64,000 nucleotides of DNA from Crocodylus rhombifer (lineage: Eukaryota; Chordata; Crocodylia; Crocodylidae): the NCBI GenBank assembly GCA_038503035.1, contig JAVSML010000044.1, positions 248,001 through 312,000 on the forward strand. The letters are read 5' to 3'. A program made the position numbers and the translations under genes. Below are positions 36,891-50,891 of this stretch, in pieces (position 1 is the stretch's first letter; the number at the start of each line of letters is the position of its first letter). The notes below the pieces were generated by a model that saw nothing but the letters and a program-made list of their open reading frames with translations, ran no database searches and had not been told where the DNA came from.

Positions 36891-39800
36891 ATAAAGAATA
36901 TCCCCAAAATCAAATACCAAAATGTATAGGTATTTAGAATTAATTTTATCATAGTGATTGAGGCACTGGTAGGCTTCCAAATTGCTTTAAAATTGTAAAT
37001 CTATCAATAAAACACTGTGGTCAATTGATATCTATATATGTAGTAGCACTTCATTTTAACACAGATTTTGTTCTTTTTAATCAGAGTATTTGTGATTTTT
37101 ATTAGAGAATTTGTGTTTCAGGTAGAAAAAACCAGGATCCTTGTTTATTGCTATGAAGCAACAGTATTGAAGAACAATCATGTATTAGCAAAAGTAGGAT
37201 TTAGATGGCTGAACAGACCTTTCCTATCTCTATAGTTTTTCTTTTGGCACCTCCTATGGATGCTTGAATTGAGAACATATTCTAACCTTACCTATGAAAT
37301 CCTTCAGGCCTATATGTACAGTGAGGGTGTGTGTTATGCTATTTATGATAGCATTGCATATCCTTATTTCCTTTTCTCTGGGAATGGATTTAATTTCACT
37401 ACATCAGAAGCTACCCATCCAGCCTTGTCATTACAATTTGCCACACTTTTTTTTTCATGTGTGCCTTATCTCACTGCAATCTCATCTCCCCAGCCTGTTA
37501 CTATAGGCTACATAGCTCTCAGATATAATAATAGTAATAAAAGAAAAGTTAGAAAGTTAACAGTCACAGCTACAACTATGTCTTTGCACACAGGCTGTGG
37601 GGCCAGGTTCTGTAATATCAACCAAACTCTGACTTAAACGGGCACGCCGTTGTGCTTTCTATCTTTGGTGTTACTCTGCAATACATTCACTGTCACAAAA
37701 GATTGGGACATTGTATAGCCATGATGCACATCTTCAAAGGAACAGCACGCTGACAGTACTAGTTGGAAAATATGAGAAAAAGCAAAGAAGACAAAGCTCT
37801 TTAAAGATCAAAGACAGCTTCAGAAACTATAACAAACTAGCAGCACACCTAAATGAAGAGGCAGTAAGGAAGAACTCTCTTATCTAGAGTATTTTCATCA
37901 GAATGCCGCCTCTCTAGTTCTCTATGCAGCGAGGATAGCAGTTCCTATTTCAGGTGTGATGGAGAGGGGTGGCACAGGACAGAACAACATACCATCTCTG
38001 GCTTCAAAGTTGAGCCCACTGCAAAGGAAGTGGAAGAGATCATTATAGAAAGTCTACAGTTATATTCAACCTTAACTCTGACCTCAAAGCCAGTCTCATG
38101 GACCACCTGCACTGAAAAGCCTCCAATTTTAGCCCCCAGTGATGAAACTCCAACCCTTCTTTCTGCTGAATTGCAGTGTGTGAAGATGAACTCGCCTCCC
38201 AGCCTGTCCCTCTCTCTGGTCAGTTTGGAGCTCACTCAGACAACAAAATCAGCCCAAAGATGAAGTAAGCCAAGCAGCAATCCTGTGGCCAGCCCTTTCA
38301 TGTCTTCATTGCCCATAATTACAGCCAAGCACAGGAAGATGCTCAGATAGCCTGCTGAGTGCTTTCCAGAAGGTTTCTGCTCAAGGAACACGAAGTGCAG
38401 TATGATTGACTGGGTTGTGGGCTGCAAGGTAAGGTATGCTAGGGATGAGCAGCTCCTCCATACCTTGTCTTGCTGAGGTTGACCCTCAGAGTCGATCTCA
38501 ACAGTGCAGACATTTCTGTTCATCTCCAGTGTCATCCAGTGGTTGGAAGTAAGGGTTCATGACTCAGGATTTGAGGTCCAGTGATTTAAAGGGAAGAAGA
38601 GCCTGAGCTGATATGACTGATATCAAGGCAGCCCAGTACAATAGGGCTGGCCAGAACTTGGATTTAAAATGAACTCAGGATTGGGTAAGGAATTTGGAGG
38701 AGGATTTTCTTGAAGAAAATCCAAAATAAAACCAGAAGAATCCTTCTGAGCTGCTGACAGACTGACATCTCTTCCATCTCCAACCACTGAGATATTGCAA
38801 TCCACACAGGGACTTCCATTAATTATGCTGGCTTTTAATTGTCTGTTGCTGATTCATAGCATGACCTTGAGGTAGTCATTTACTCTTTCTCTGTCTCTCT
38901 GTATTAGTTCAATCAACTGCAAACTGTCTGGTGAGTTTCAAAGACTACAAATTGTTTTCCGGTCCCTGGATGATGCAAGGTGTTAGTGTGTGGGAGTATA
39001 AAGGGTTTGTAGAGTGTGTGCATGTGCGCGAGAGAGCTGTTCCATTCTTCAGAAAATGTTAAGGAATGAGTTTGTTCCCAATGGGGATTTGCAATTGTAA
39101 ATGCTTTTGCTCAAAATATAGTTCAGCTCAGGTATAGCAAGTTTTTTACCCATATTTATATAAGGGGAGAGAAGTGAAGGGGGGAAAAAAATGGAAACGT
39201 ACTGACCCTCTAGAAAGAGGGTGGGGAAGTTTTTTTAAAAGACCCTGGAAGACCTCAGCTGCAATGCTGTTATTTACAGACCATATCCTAGTCCATTCTG
39301 CGTTGGTAGAAAATGTGGGTCTATTTGGAGTTGTTATTCCTCTTCCTAGTCATTAGCTATCTGCAGAAAAAAGGCATGAAAACAGCCTGAAATATAGCTA
39401 TCCTTGCAATTTTTTTTTTTAGATGCTAAGTGTTTCTTTCATGCGCTCTACTGGCAAGTACACAAAATGCCCCGTCCATATTGGCTCCCAAAACTCTGAT
39501 CTTCACTGTGCACATCCTGATTCTATTACAAGTGATGAGAATCATGTTCATGCATCGAAAGGCGAAATTTGGCCAATATTGGGTATAAAGTGTGCCATGA
39601 AAAATGAGGCACTTTGAGTCAGAGTGCAGATAGAATATGGTCAATTACTGTTGACTGTACTGTAAGTCATAATGGCAGCAATAAAATAAAATCTTCAGGC
39701 GGATACAAATTGACACATAAGTGATACTTTTGATTTCTCCCTCTACCCAGTCCATTAGAGGGACATTACATGGGAAGAATGTTTATTAGTATTCTGCTGC

Positions 39801-40856
39801 TGCAGTCTCGAGATAGGCATCCGCACTTGTCCTGGAGCTTGTACATGGCACAGAGAGCTGTGTTGTTTTGGTTTTGATTTGATAGAGTACCCCCCACCCC
39901 ATGTGTTATTTAACTGCTTGTGTGCTTTACCATAAACCTGGAACATAAAATCCCTCCTCTTCATATTATGATACAGCTTCATACTACAACAAAACTCCAC
40001 AGTATTACAGAATTAACATGAAAATAGCATTACAATGTCTTGGGCCATTTGAAAGGAGCACTCATATTTATTTATAAGTTTTCCCAGTGAAGTACTATTG
40101 ACTTTAAGAGAAGATGGTGCAGTATTCTAGAGTGCTAATAAAGTAGTCTATATATTTAATATGAAATGATATTTGTGCTGAAGCATTCTGTCAACAGAAT
40201 AACGTATTACTTCTTTTTCGGGTAATTACTGCAGATAAGTAACATTTATAGAACCCCATTAATTTCATCTGAAATTGGTTTCACCTCTAATTCTATAGAC
40301 CCTTTTCTATAAAGGAAACTGTATATATTTAGTAAATTTACTCTGAAATGCTAACATTACTGTAATCTAGTGTTGGCAGATTAGCAGTCATGTTACAGGT
40401 TAATTACTAACTTTACCAAAATGATCAGAGGTTGGGGCCCCAGAGGTCTGCAAAGTTTGAGCTGTCACTACCTGCCTCACCAGAGTAGCTGCTCATCCTA
40501 AATCCAATTAACACATTTTATTCAGAGACATAGATTATCTACTTTCAAAAAACAAAACGTTTGGAAAGAAACCAAATGCTGAAAAAAATTGCCACAGATC
40601 TAAGAAGCTGTTTATTTTAGTATATGAGGATTTTTTATTGCATTCCCCAAGGAAAGCAGCAATAATATTCTCAACATTTTTTACTAGGAACAGTTATTTT
40701 TTGTCTGAAGTTGCTCTGCATTCAAATCTCTAAACAATGTGTAATTATATACCAAACCTACCATTTCAAAACACACTCATTTTCTGTATTTGCCAATGTA
40801 ATACATTTCTCATTTTTCACAAGATAATGCACAGAATGAAGTATCATTCTAAATAG
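36890..40856. other. Intronic sequence, mostly unique
   Basis: No gene was recognised. Frames such as 37260-37637 and 38236-38535 show no domain or codon pattern I can support. A MIR-like fragment is listed separately. Confidence 0.45.
38845..38935 (+). mobile_element. MIR-type SINE fragment
   Basis: The wording tcatagcatgaccttgaggt, then agtcatttactctttctctg, matches the MIR core. It is short and diverged. Confidence 0.5.
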
Positions 40857-40866
40857 NNNNNNNNNN
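40857..40866. other. Assembly gap (10 N)
   Basis: Ten N bases are seen directly. The round length suggests a placeholder gap of unknown true size. Sequence missing here could include repeats; the flanks are AT-rich and non-coding. Confidence 0.98.
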
Positions 40867-42089
40867 CTTGCACTAAATCCTGAATGGCAATGTCCAAGGC
40901 TTGCATGTTTGATAGTAATAGGATAGAAAATGATAATAGCATTCTCTAAAATGCATTTTTCATCAGCAGAGAATAAAGATGGTAGCAAAAGTTGGCAACT
41001 TTTCACTTGAATCCGTAGGCTAATAGAGCCCTTCTTTTCCTAACAAATACCTGATGTCCATGAGGGCAAATGATAATAACTTCTGGCTCTGTTCTTCTCT
41101 CTCTCTCTGAATTAGCTAAGCTTTGGATTTTCCTCAGCTATGACATATCTGTCTCTGAACTGTACCTTCCTGATTACTTGAATGACTGCTGGAACAATGA
41201 CATGTTGCTGGCAATCGAATGGACTCCAGAAGTTATGTCAAGGCACTAAGACAAACCTTGGCTCTCCTTCAGAATTGAATACAAGAATACAAGGGTATAT
41301 CCATGTTCATACCACCTGCTCTGTGATCACATGGATTACTTTAAGCTGCTTGATCACAGATTGGGTCCCACTTGTGCAAACTTTCCCCAGTACTGGGAGC
41401 CATGCTGGGAATCTGATCTAAGTCAGTCAGGGCAGATTGGGGGGAGGGGAAGCTAACAGATCCACAAAAGGGGAGGAAGGGGGTTGGAGGGTCTGGGAGG
41501 ACTGGCAGGTTTGCAGAGGGAGTTGTCTATCCAGAGGTATGGGGGATAAAAATAGCCTGGTCAGGGTGGGGAGGGAAGGGAAGGGTGCAGTCTTAAGGCT
41601 GGAGCAAGCAGCTGGGCTTTACCAGTCCCCTGTACACTGACTGTTTAAAGATGTTCTTTGGATCAGGTTAACCTATTCCTAATCTAACTTAATGGATCAT
41701 TTAAGTAAACTAAGTTAGACCAGGCTGGCAGTTTTTTGCCTGCTCTAACCTCCCCAAATGTAAGTCCTTGGTACTTAGATCTATGTAAACCTAGTTAAGT
41801 CAGTGTAAGTCCCGCTCCTATCTGTAGGTACCTAAAGAGAGACCAGAAAAAGATGCTAGGTCAGACCTCAGATCTACCTGGCCTAGTATTCTGTATCTCA
41901 CAGTGGCACAGAATAGATCCTAAGAGTAAGATTATTTTGCAGGGCCCATGCAGACTGATCTGCCACCTGCACTGGCAACTTAGATGGGTTAAAATAGCAC
42001 TTCTTTTCTGTCTCTAGCTGCACTGAATGCAAGACAGCTGAAGTCAAGGATCAGCCTTAGAATAGCCTGCTGTAACCCCTGGGGTAGTG
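40867..42089. other. Intronic sequence, possible DNA-element remnant
   Basis: 41400-41640 is G-rich. 41650-41830 contains repeated wording such as taagttagaccagg and taacctagttaagtc that resembles a small hAT-type element. No clean termini were found and no gene is seen. Confidence 0.35.
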
Positions 42090-42311
42090 AGGGCCAACCT
42101 TTTTCTCAGAACTGCTACAAAGGAAGCCCCAGCGCCTCTCCAGTGCCACTATGAGCCTCTGCCTGATCCATTGTTCTGCCCTCTTTTCCCTGCCTGATCT
42201 ATTGCTCTACTACTTCCTGCCTCATCTTTCCCTGTCCCCCCGCTCCCTGCCACCAGACAAAGTGGCTGTGCCTGCCGTGTGTGGCATGCATGCTGCAGGT
42301 TGGCCGCCCTT
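42090..42311. mobile_element. Small hAT-like element, about 220 bp
   Basis: The left end agggccaacctttttctc and the right end gcaggttggccgccctt are imperfect inverted repeats of the kind seen in hAT ends. The interior is CT-rich with repeated ctgcctgat words. A clear 8-bp target-site duplication was not found, so the edges are approximate. Confidence 0.5.
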
Positions 42312-43750
42312 GCACTAGGAATATTTCCACATCCTCTAAAGTTAACTTTCATGCATGATTACAGTGATGTGTCATTTGCATTTTTGGTGGCTTAAGCCTT
42401 TCCCTCTTGGGAGGCATGAACTATTGCTGTTGTGAATTTCTGCGCTAACTGTATAACGTGACCTTCATGGTGAAAACTATACAAGTACAAAAAGAATCAA
42501 GAGCATCAAATAACACAACTAGGCTCTTTACTTTGGTGCAGTGCAAAATTGTATGTGAAATATCAGCTTTTTCTTGAGGACATTGTTGTTTCCAGGTTTG
42601 GCTTGATGAGAACTGCATTGAGAACTTAACTGTCTTGTTCAGAATATGCCATAGCCAGACATGATGTTTAAACTACTGGTTGCTGACATGAAAGATAGGG
42701 AGGATAGCATTGGAAAAGTGCCTGTGCCTTTGAAAGTGGGGCTTTTGAAAGCACATAGAAGGGCATGTATTCTACTCTTCTGTGCATGTCCCAAGCAGTC
42801 CTTGAGGTCTGCATCCTAAGGCTGTTTCAAGAAATATGAGCTTCATTTATAAGAGTATTAATGGATTGCAGGTGTTCAATGCACCTATGGGTGGGGCAGG
42901 GTGGGGTGGAAAAAAATACAAATAAAGAAAAGGGTAAAAAATGGATTGGTTCCTTCAGCTTTAATGGTGTTGTTCTGTATTCACCGCAAGTGTAAATGTT
43001 AGAATCTGGCACACTCTGTTCTATATAACTCTTTATTTAAATTCAGAAGTTGTGCAAGTTAACACTGAAAAAATACAGGGTTTTTTTTTTCCCCCAAGAT
43101 TTGAATAAAAGCAATGACAAACCCACCCTTTAACTACATGCATTTGAGTGTCTTTCCATTTTAAGTGGTGACAGAGGTTGGGTACTGGGTGACAGCAGTT
43201 ATCTTTCTTAGGTCAGTAGAAGCACATTCCTTATTCAAACATGCAAAAGGAAGACACTTCGCATTAAAAGAAGCTGACATTTCTCTGAGTTATAATTGTT
43301 TCCTCTTGTCGCAAGATCAACTGTCACTTCTCCAAAGGTATTTGTAGAAATGGTGAGGTCATCCCAACACACAGCTCTCTAAGCTAGCTGTTCCTGCTGG
43401 CAAGTGCTCTATTAGTCTTGAACACTTCTTTGCAGACTCATTACAGCAATTCTGTGACATTTGCTGCAGTAAATACAACCTTCCAACCTTTAAAGTGGAA
43501 GCCCCATTTGCGGCACCCATACAAGACAGCCAAAAGTCTACATTGTGGCAGATTTACTGGCAAAACCGCATTCCTGAAAGTCCTTTTAGAAAATTATTCA
43601 GAATATGCCAACAGTGCTGTTCGTATATCTAGCAAATCTGTCTCTGTCACAGTTGTGGTGAACTGAGAATGAAACAGTGATTTGAGTTATACCTAAGTTT
43701 TTATTTTGAATGACACCCCTTTATCAAGGTTGTCTTGTATCTCTGGTATG
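42312..43750. other. AT-rich intronic sequence
   Basis: Nothing recognisable. The frame at 43418-43666 has no family resemblance. Confidence 0.45.
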
Positions 43751-43754
43751 AGTA

Positions 43755-44930
43755 CATATTCTAGCAGGATGGCTCCCCAGAGGTGGCCATGACATGCTCT
43801 GATGACCAGACAGCTCCTGCCCAGCTCAGTCCCTAAATACCCGCTCCTTTCTCATTTACCTGCCATGCCTTGATCTTCTTAATAGGTTTGGAAAGGGGGG
43901 CTGTCCAAGGGTCTTAGAGTAAACCTTTGTCTGTCTTTTCGCAAGCGGATCCCTCCAGGACCCTGCTGATCTTGGGCTAATCCCCACCCCCCCCACCATG
44001 TTAGGTGGGCCCTCTGTGCCTTTACATGTCCTGAGAGGATCCTTGTGGGCTATTCATGGCCTCCGAACTCCCCTATAGCCATATCCATGCCTTGTAGGTG
44101 TTACCAATATTTCATATAAGTGGCAGTCCCTCTCTAAATCTCTCTGATACTTCAGGCCTCTAGGCCCTTATTGGTCTCAGCCCCTCTTGGACTGTGGGTC
44201 TCTGGCCCTAGTTCTCACCTTTCCGGGCTGTGGGCTCCTGGCCCTGGTCTCGCCCTTCCAAGGCTTCAGGCCCCTGGCCATTTTCCTCCCCCCTCTTGGG
44301 CTCCTCATCCACTGGCTCTCATTCTGCCCTAGGTCCTGGCTACCCCCTGTTCTAGTGCTTTCTCCCCTTGCTCAGAGCATGGGGCCTGTTGACCCTGTCT
44401 GGCTTCAGCCTTGATCTCTGATACCACCTTATTTCATCCAAATTGCTTCTGGGCCTCAATCCCACAGCCCCTGGCAAAGCTCACAACAAGCATACACCCC
44501 CCCTCAGGTACCACTAGAATTTCCTGTCACCCCTAACAGTTCCAACCCAAGCTGCTGGTCCAAACTCAAGCACAGCATAAGCGGACTAGCTCCAACTTGC
44601 ATCTAAGGCCACTAGCTGGTTACTAAAACCCTCCATTTATTCAGTGTTTCTGTTCCCTACCAGCCCTGCACACCTCGCTTGTTCTCAGGCTTGGTGGGGG
44701 TCTCAGTCAGTCCTAAAAACCTTCTCACAGCAGGAATCTTTCCCCTTCAGCCTCCAGGGTCAGCTTGGCTCAGGACCTGCATTTATGTGCATCCCGGCCC
44801 CTGCTGTCTTCCAGTCAAGGGACTCTCTGGGCTGGCTGCAGATGCCCCCTTATTTAGCTAACTGGCTTAACTCCAGGGTAGCTTACTGCTGCTGATCACT
44901 GCTGCCTGATGTTAAAAAGTGATGGGAAGA
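43755..44930 (+). mobile_element. LTR-like repeat, family copy B
   Basis: Shares cctgccatgccttgatctt with copy A at 7250, and gtctgtcttttcgc with a gtctgtttgtcttgcc block in copy C at 55.46 kb. A TATA-like tttatgtgcatcc lies at about 44780. The interior is CT- and C-rich with many ctggccc words. It is about 1.1 kb with no open frame of a known domain. It fits a solo LTR or non-coding retroelement. Boundaries are approximate and no target-site duplication was confirmed. Confidence 0.45.
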
Positions 44931-45404
44931 TAGCATAATCCTCAAGATGGAGTAATTTTGACTAGATAGTATAGAGTAGTTTTCACTGAAGAAAGTAGGG
45001 GCAAAACCCCACTCATATAAATCCTATTGGTTCAAGTGTCATCTGTTCAGGTTCATCCCAGGATAGCCATTTGCTGAAATCAAGCAGACTACTACCTGCT
45101 TCTCCACCATCTAGTGTTAGGGAATAATATTAGCCATTTGTTGCTTGCACGCTACTACATAGTACTATCCCACCTTCATCACAGAGAGTGCACATTCACC
45201 TGTTCCTGATCCCAGTAGAAGTTATAATTTACAGTTTACTATCTACACCTCTTTCAAATTATACAGGGTAGAATTCACAATATTCTCTGCCCATGCCCTA
45301 TTCTCCTCTTTCTATCTAAATGTTCCCTGAAACTTAATTTGTGGAGACCATAGGGAGTTAAGGGAAGGAACATAAACCCCCTTTAAGCCCTTTTCCCCCC
45401 AATA
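44930..45404. other. Intronic sequence
   Basis: No gene or repeat was recognised. Confidence 0.45.
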
Positions 45405-45500
45405 ACATTTTAGATTAAATGCTCACTGTGGGCAGGGACCATGCCTTAGACCTCATGCAACATATAATACAACAGGCCCTCAGTCCATGATGGCAGGACA
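45405..45500 (+). mobile_element. LINE/CORE-SINE 3' tail
   Basis: The wording ttagattaaatgctcactg, gggcagggaccatgcctta and acaggccctcagtccatgat matches the common amniote CORE-SINE/LINE2-type tail as I remember it. It is a short old fragment with no function implied. Confidence 0.55.
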
Positions 45501-47865
45501 GCCAGGAAAACAAAACAAAAAACACATGCATGAGCTCCTGTTCCATGAAACATTGGTACAGTTTGAAATCTGTTTTCATTCCAGGGTGAGTTTTCTTTTA
45601 TATTGTTTCAATGGTGAGGAACAGAGGGACCAAGAGGGACATGTAGGTTGTGCTACCCCCCAGGCTCGTGGAAGGTATATTGTGGAGGGAAAGGTGGGAT
45701 TGCCTCCCTCCACCCCACCATCTTTTCTCCAAACAAAAACTTCAGTGAAACATTTCAGTTTTGTTGGGGAAAAAAAAATCTGTCATTTTTAACCCATTTT
45801 ACTCTTATGCAAGACCACAATGTACATCATAATAATTCTGGTAGTGTTTATTTTTATTCATACATCCCTTTATAAACTTTCTATGCATATAGATACCTAT
45901 TTTTAAAACCACATTGAGCCCAAATGTGGGAGTGAGTTATTGCTTAAAGTATGTGTGCATGTCTCTGTGTGTGTACCGTATATAAATATGTATGCCCTTC
46001 AAATATAGATGTTACATCTGCCTACCTTAACATTTTGTATATCACCCTTAACTGTGGTACCTTTTTCTCAGTTTATTAATATAACTGTACATACGAAAGA
46101 AAATATGCAGACTATGCTCTATAATTTCTTATTTAAAGATATTCTGCTCTAAAATAAGGGGCTACCTTATTTTAAATGCAAATTAACGATAGTTTGCATT
46201 TATAAACCTCTAAAGATACACACCCACTTACAAGTGAAGCTCCAGAGATAAGAAACACACCTGCACTCACAGCCAACTGTAAGACATAAATCAGTGCATC
46301 AGAAAATTTCTAGTAATTACTGCTCTATTTAGACATCAGCATTGAACTAAAGGAAATGGTTGAGCAAATACGAGGCTATCCAAGAAGGATTACAAACTTG
46401 AGACCAAACTCCGCTATTGATTTCCCCCACACGTCTCCCACTGAATTTGGTCCAGGTTCCTGAAGCGGAACATTGGCAGCTGGATTATGTCCCTTTCTGA
46501 GCGTGGACAAAGTACAGATGCCATCCTTTTATTCTGTTCCTTCTGGGAAAACACAAACTGATAAACGCACTGCACCCTTGGGGCATATAAATACTTCTCT
46601 TAAATTATATTTACTAGCAGAAAGAACTGGCCTTATTTCTTGCCTGAGTTCCCAATTGACACGGTTATAACTGGGGTTACCCTGGTAGTCTACCTGCCGC
46701 CTTCTCAGCGTGAGCCTTGTGTTGAATTCATGGACCTTAAATAGTGGAAGGAATGATGTTTGAAAGCTAGAACACTGCAGCAGTAAAGTGTGTGCGTAAT
46801 CCCAACCCTGGCATGATAATAGATGAACAGCCTTAGGCGAGTAGAGGTGGGAATCCTGAGAGACAGAGCGAGTGTTCACAGAGTAACTAATGGGAATCTA
46901 TGAATTACAAGCTAATAAATTCACTGAAGGTTTCAGGTGACATCATAATAAACTATACAAGTAGAGATGGAGTGGTTTATGATTTGTCCGAATTCTAAAG
47001 TGTATTTCTGACTTGTGAGCCACTCAACTCCCATTTTATATTTGATTTTATTGAATGAATTATAACAAGCCTTAAATTTAAAAAATATTAAAAATGAATA
47101 TATTTCCTCTTACTGCATTTTCTGTCCTTCTTTGTCATACTGAGTCAAGCTTTTTCTCTCTTCTTATATTTGCTTCCTTAGAACTAATTTAGCACTGATG
47201 TAAGCTGGCCATAGCTTCTACCGATATCTGTGATGGCTACATCCACTGAATTTGTGCCCTTGACTTTCCCTCAACACCAGTTTAAAAACAAAGCAAAACA
47301 AAAATGAGCCTTATTTTGGATGTTATTCCTTTCTCCATGTTCCTTTATGAAAGTGGTTCCTTTATTGCATTTTCTGTTTCTTGGTTAGAGTTGCTTAACT
47401 GCAGGAAAAGGCCTTGTATTATTTTTTATCTGTGTGGCTGGAGTGTCTAGGAGAACTAGTCAGAGAGCAGGACCCTAGTTTGCTGGGGGTTGTGCAGACA
47501 CAAAACAAAGACGACAGTCCTTCCCCAAGGAGTTTGTAAGCAGAGACTGGAGGGAGAAGATGGAATAAGAGAAGATGATATGGCAACTAACTGATATCTT
47601 TCCAGACACCATCTGCCTAAACATTCCCCACTTTTAAAGCCATTTGAAAGAGCACTGATTCAGCTCTTGCAAGCTGTCCTGCAAACAGTGAAACAACTTC
47701 ATTCAAGGCGCTTGCAAGATTGAGCACCTACATTTAGACCAGTGTACACCAGGAAACCTCTAAGAACTGGTTCCAGTTACCACCACAGAGCCAAAGTCTT
47801 AAAGCAAGTGCAAGATGTTTACTGTAGAGTTGCCTAATTAGCTCTGCAGTAAAGTTTCAGTGTCT
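45500..47865. other. AT-rich intronic sequence
   Basis: No gene was recognised. The minus frame at 46529-46879 has no recognisable domain. Confidence 0.45.
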
Positions 47866-47867
47866 AC

Positions 47868-48275
47868 ACGTGTGGCCCTATTAGACCACATTAAATGAAT
47901 TAACTCCACTGTCGGTTAGTACTTGTAAATACAAGTACAAGCCTGTGGCAGGGTTGTTTAGTGTGCTGCAACGCACATGCAGACTCTGACAGGGCTGACT
48001 GGGGAATGAGGGTGCTTCTGTGTGGGGGCTACCTGCCAGCTAGCCCTGCACTGGAGCACCTTCGTGCCCCAGCCAGCCTCTCCATAGCATGTTGAGCTGG
48101 GTCAGAGCAGCCCCAGGCCAGCAGGCTGACCCCACAGAAGTCCTGCCAGTCAGGGTTGCTCTGACCCATCTCAATGTGTTGCAGTCCTGGGAACACATGT
48201 AGTCAGGAGTAATAAACTCTGGCACACACTGCACCAGAGTTTGTTTATTTGCGTTGATAGCATGTGTGCCTGCTT
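47868..48275. mobile_element. hAT-like non-autonomous element
   Basis: The left end cagtgtctacacgtgtggcc resembles terminal repeats of small sauropsid hAT elements. Next come ttaaatgaattaactcc and an internal palindrome gtacttgta-aa-tacaagtac (47919-47938). The GC-rich middle (47990-48190) is followed by a hairpin whose arms are aaactctgg (48214-48222) and ccagagttt (48234-48242). The right terminus is uncertain and no duplication was confirmed. Confidence 0.5.
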
Positions 48276-48289
48276 CGAGTGTGCATCTT

Positions 48290-49222
48290 ACACTGGTTTA
48301 CAATCCAGCAGAAAGCTTCTATATTCTAACAGGTGATGCTCAACTAAGAAATGATGTCAACTTATTTTGGATGGAATTAATAGGCCCGGAGTCAAAGGTT
48401 ATTCATTTGACCCTGACATTGTACAATCTTAAACGATAAAGCAAGCCCTTGGGTTTTGAACTCAGAACCCATAGTCTGTTTAGGCAACACCCACCATTAA
48501 ACATTTAAACTATTTGTTATTAAAGATCTAACAGAAGAGAACAACTATCATACTATTTGAGATATAAAGCCATTGAGGGCTTTTTTTTTAAATAGATATT
48601 TCCCCTTTCCTTTTATCTGTACAGAGTTCTTATATGGAAAATACCCTGTTTAATTGTTTTATGTGATTATATTAAAGTAGCAATAATTCTTCTTTGCAGG
48701 AGAAAAGAGAAGTAGTTAGTTGAGTAGGCCTGACGCTGATGCTGCTGTTGCTTTTGTTGTCAAGTCTGATTCTGGTTCCTTGAAAACAAAGACATAAAAC
48801 AAGGAGACAAAGCTAAGATAGTAAATCCACCTTCTGACCCTCAGTTGCAGTCTTGCTGCTGAAGAAACACAGGAGCAGCTCAGGGCTTCCTAACAATAGG
48901 AAAACTTGAACCAATTTATACCATTGCTTTTAGTTGCCTCTGTGGTCACAGGCTCACAAAATAGTTGCAAGAGAGATTGTATTGATTGGCTGAGCCAGAT
49001 TTGTTAAGAAGGCTATGAGAAAAAGAAACCACGTGGAAACAAAAACGACATACAAGGAGTGGGTAAGAACAGGAACATAAATCTCACCGTCTAGGTGGTG
49101 ACTGGGATTTAGCCTAAGGTAGAAGTGGTTATGATGCCACCAATTCCTCCCTTGCATTATCCTGTTTTGATCAGAAGGGCTTTTTACATTAAGGACGCTT
49201 GAAGATCCAGTGGTTGTAGGAG
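48290..49222. other. AT-rich intronic sequence
   Basis: No gene was recognised. The minus frame at 48954-49235 has no supported similarity. Confidence 0.45.
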
Positions 49223-49224
49223 AC

Positions 49225-49462
49225 AGAGAGTGCATCTACATGTTCATTAATGTGCCCTAGTTACTGCACGTTAAGTTTAGGACTGGGTTAACCAAGTACT
49301 ACTTCAATGCACAGTAATTTGCACTACTGGGCAGTAGTGTTGGCTCATGGGGTTTTTATTGATGCTTACTGTGCAATAGCCTAATAACATGGTGCAGTAG
49401 CATATTAGCATGGTTTTTAACTGGCTATTGCGGAGCAAGAGGTTTGTGTAGATGTGCCCAGT
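49225..49462. mobile_element. Small hAT-like element, about 235 bp
   Basis: The left end gagtgcatctacatg and the right end gtgtagatgtgcccagtg form imperfect inverted repeats sharing atctaca/tgtagat. Internal words tgcacagtaa, gcactactgggcagtag and gcttactgtgc repeat in both orientations. No coding capacity. An 8-bp duplication was not evident. Confidence 0.55.
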
Positions 49463-50888
49463 GAGTGGCAGCCATGATGGTAGAACTCACTCCTTTCAGT
49501 TCATTTGTATTCTTCATGGTTCCTTCCTCCTCCTCAACGTTTTTTGTTTTGTTCTGTTTTGTTTTTAAGAAACCCAGAAATGGATAATGGACAGAATAGC
49601 CCAACTTCTCCTTGTTTTGTCCTCCAGTTAGATCTTATTACCAAATCACAATATTTTCCATTAAATGCTGGTTTTATTCTACTTCTATTTCTCTAGCATG
49701 GTCTTAACAGTTTGTTTTACGTAGATTCATCCAGTCTTTCTGCCTTTAACTTTGCCGACTTTTTTTCTAGAATAAATATCCAATATACTGAATTGGAATG
49801 GTTACCATGGACAACTTAGAGTCCAGGCGCCTGTGCAGCACAGTTAAATCACCAAAATAAGAGAACCAGATCCAATACCACTGAGTTGAGGAAATATTAT
49901 TTTAAATGTAGCTAATATAAACTTTTAACTATAGACTGTGAACTTGTCCTCTTTTGATTGTCATCCTGCCATATTAGGACATTTATGAAGTCTATAAACC
50001 TAGTATTTTTACTGTTTCTAAAGAAAGGGCATTTTATATTTAAGATCCTGTGCCTCATGCCAGGTGGAATGCATCTCTAGCAAACATACCATGATGACAA
50101 AGATGACTCATTGTAGAACTGGTTGTTTCAGCAGCTGTGATGATTCAATGTTAAGTAACCGATTTACACTAAGTATTCAAATAACTCCCCTCCCTCCAAA
50201 CACATTAGGAATATGCAGTGGTAGTGTTCAGGGCTTCATTTTTTCTGGCTGAGAAGATACAGGACTCAGTCCTAATGAATGGCAGATGACATCCCCCCTT
50301 TTTAAAGCGCCACTGGACATAGACAAACCTAGTAGCTCACTCCTATTTTCTAACTACCAGATTAAGTAAACCCTGTCTGCGCAGTCACCAGACAGGGTTT
50401 CTTGAAATGCTGGCATAGATTTAGTGAGCATGAGAGTGCACTGAGTTTTTCAGATTAAACCAGTGTATTTTGGTATCTTTTGTCAAATTCCCTTTTTAAA
50501 TAATAAACTAAGTTCTTTTGTGCTGCTGCATATGTGAATTGGATGAGGCCCCATAATACCCTGTGCCCCCTGAAGACCTTGTTGTAGTGGGAAGAATGAC
50601 CACAGACTTGGTTCTTATAAGAAAAACTTGGCCAGGTTAGGTACCAATGAAGCACCTAAGCATTAACTCACATGGGCAGTATGTGATGAGGTGTAAGCCT
50701 GGATACTTGTGGTAAGGCACAGGCATCATTTGCAGATGTTTCCCCTAAAACTAGTACAAAGTACCAGGGGTTTCCTGAATCTCCAGTCAAGTCAGCTTCT
50801 AGTTTACAACATCCACGTCCTAGAGTTCGCCAAATTCTAAAACATCTCCGTGGGGCATCATACCTCGTTCTCCTTAGGTAATGCAATA
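49462..50888. other. AT-rich intronic sequence
   Basis: T-rich stretches (for example 49535-49568) and otherwise unique-looking sequence. No gene was found. Confidence 0.45.
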
Positions 50889-50891
50889 TCT

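Noticed and set aside
42149..42352. Minus-strand 67-residue frame
   Set aside because: It overlaps a small hAT-like element and has no recognisable domain.
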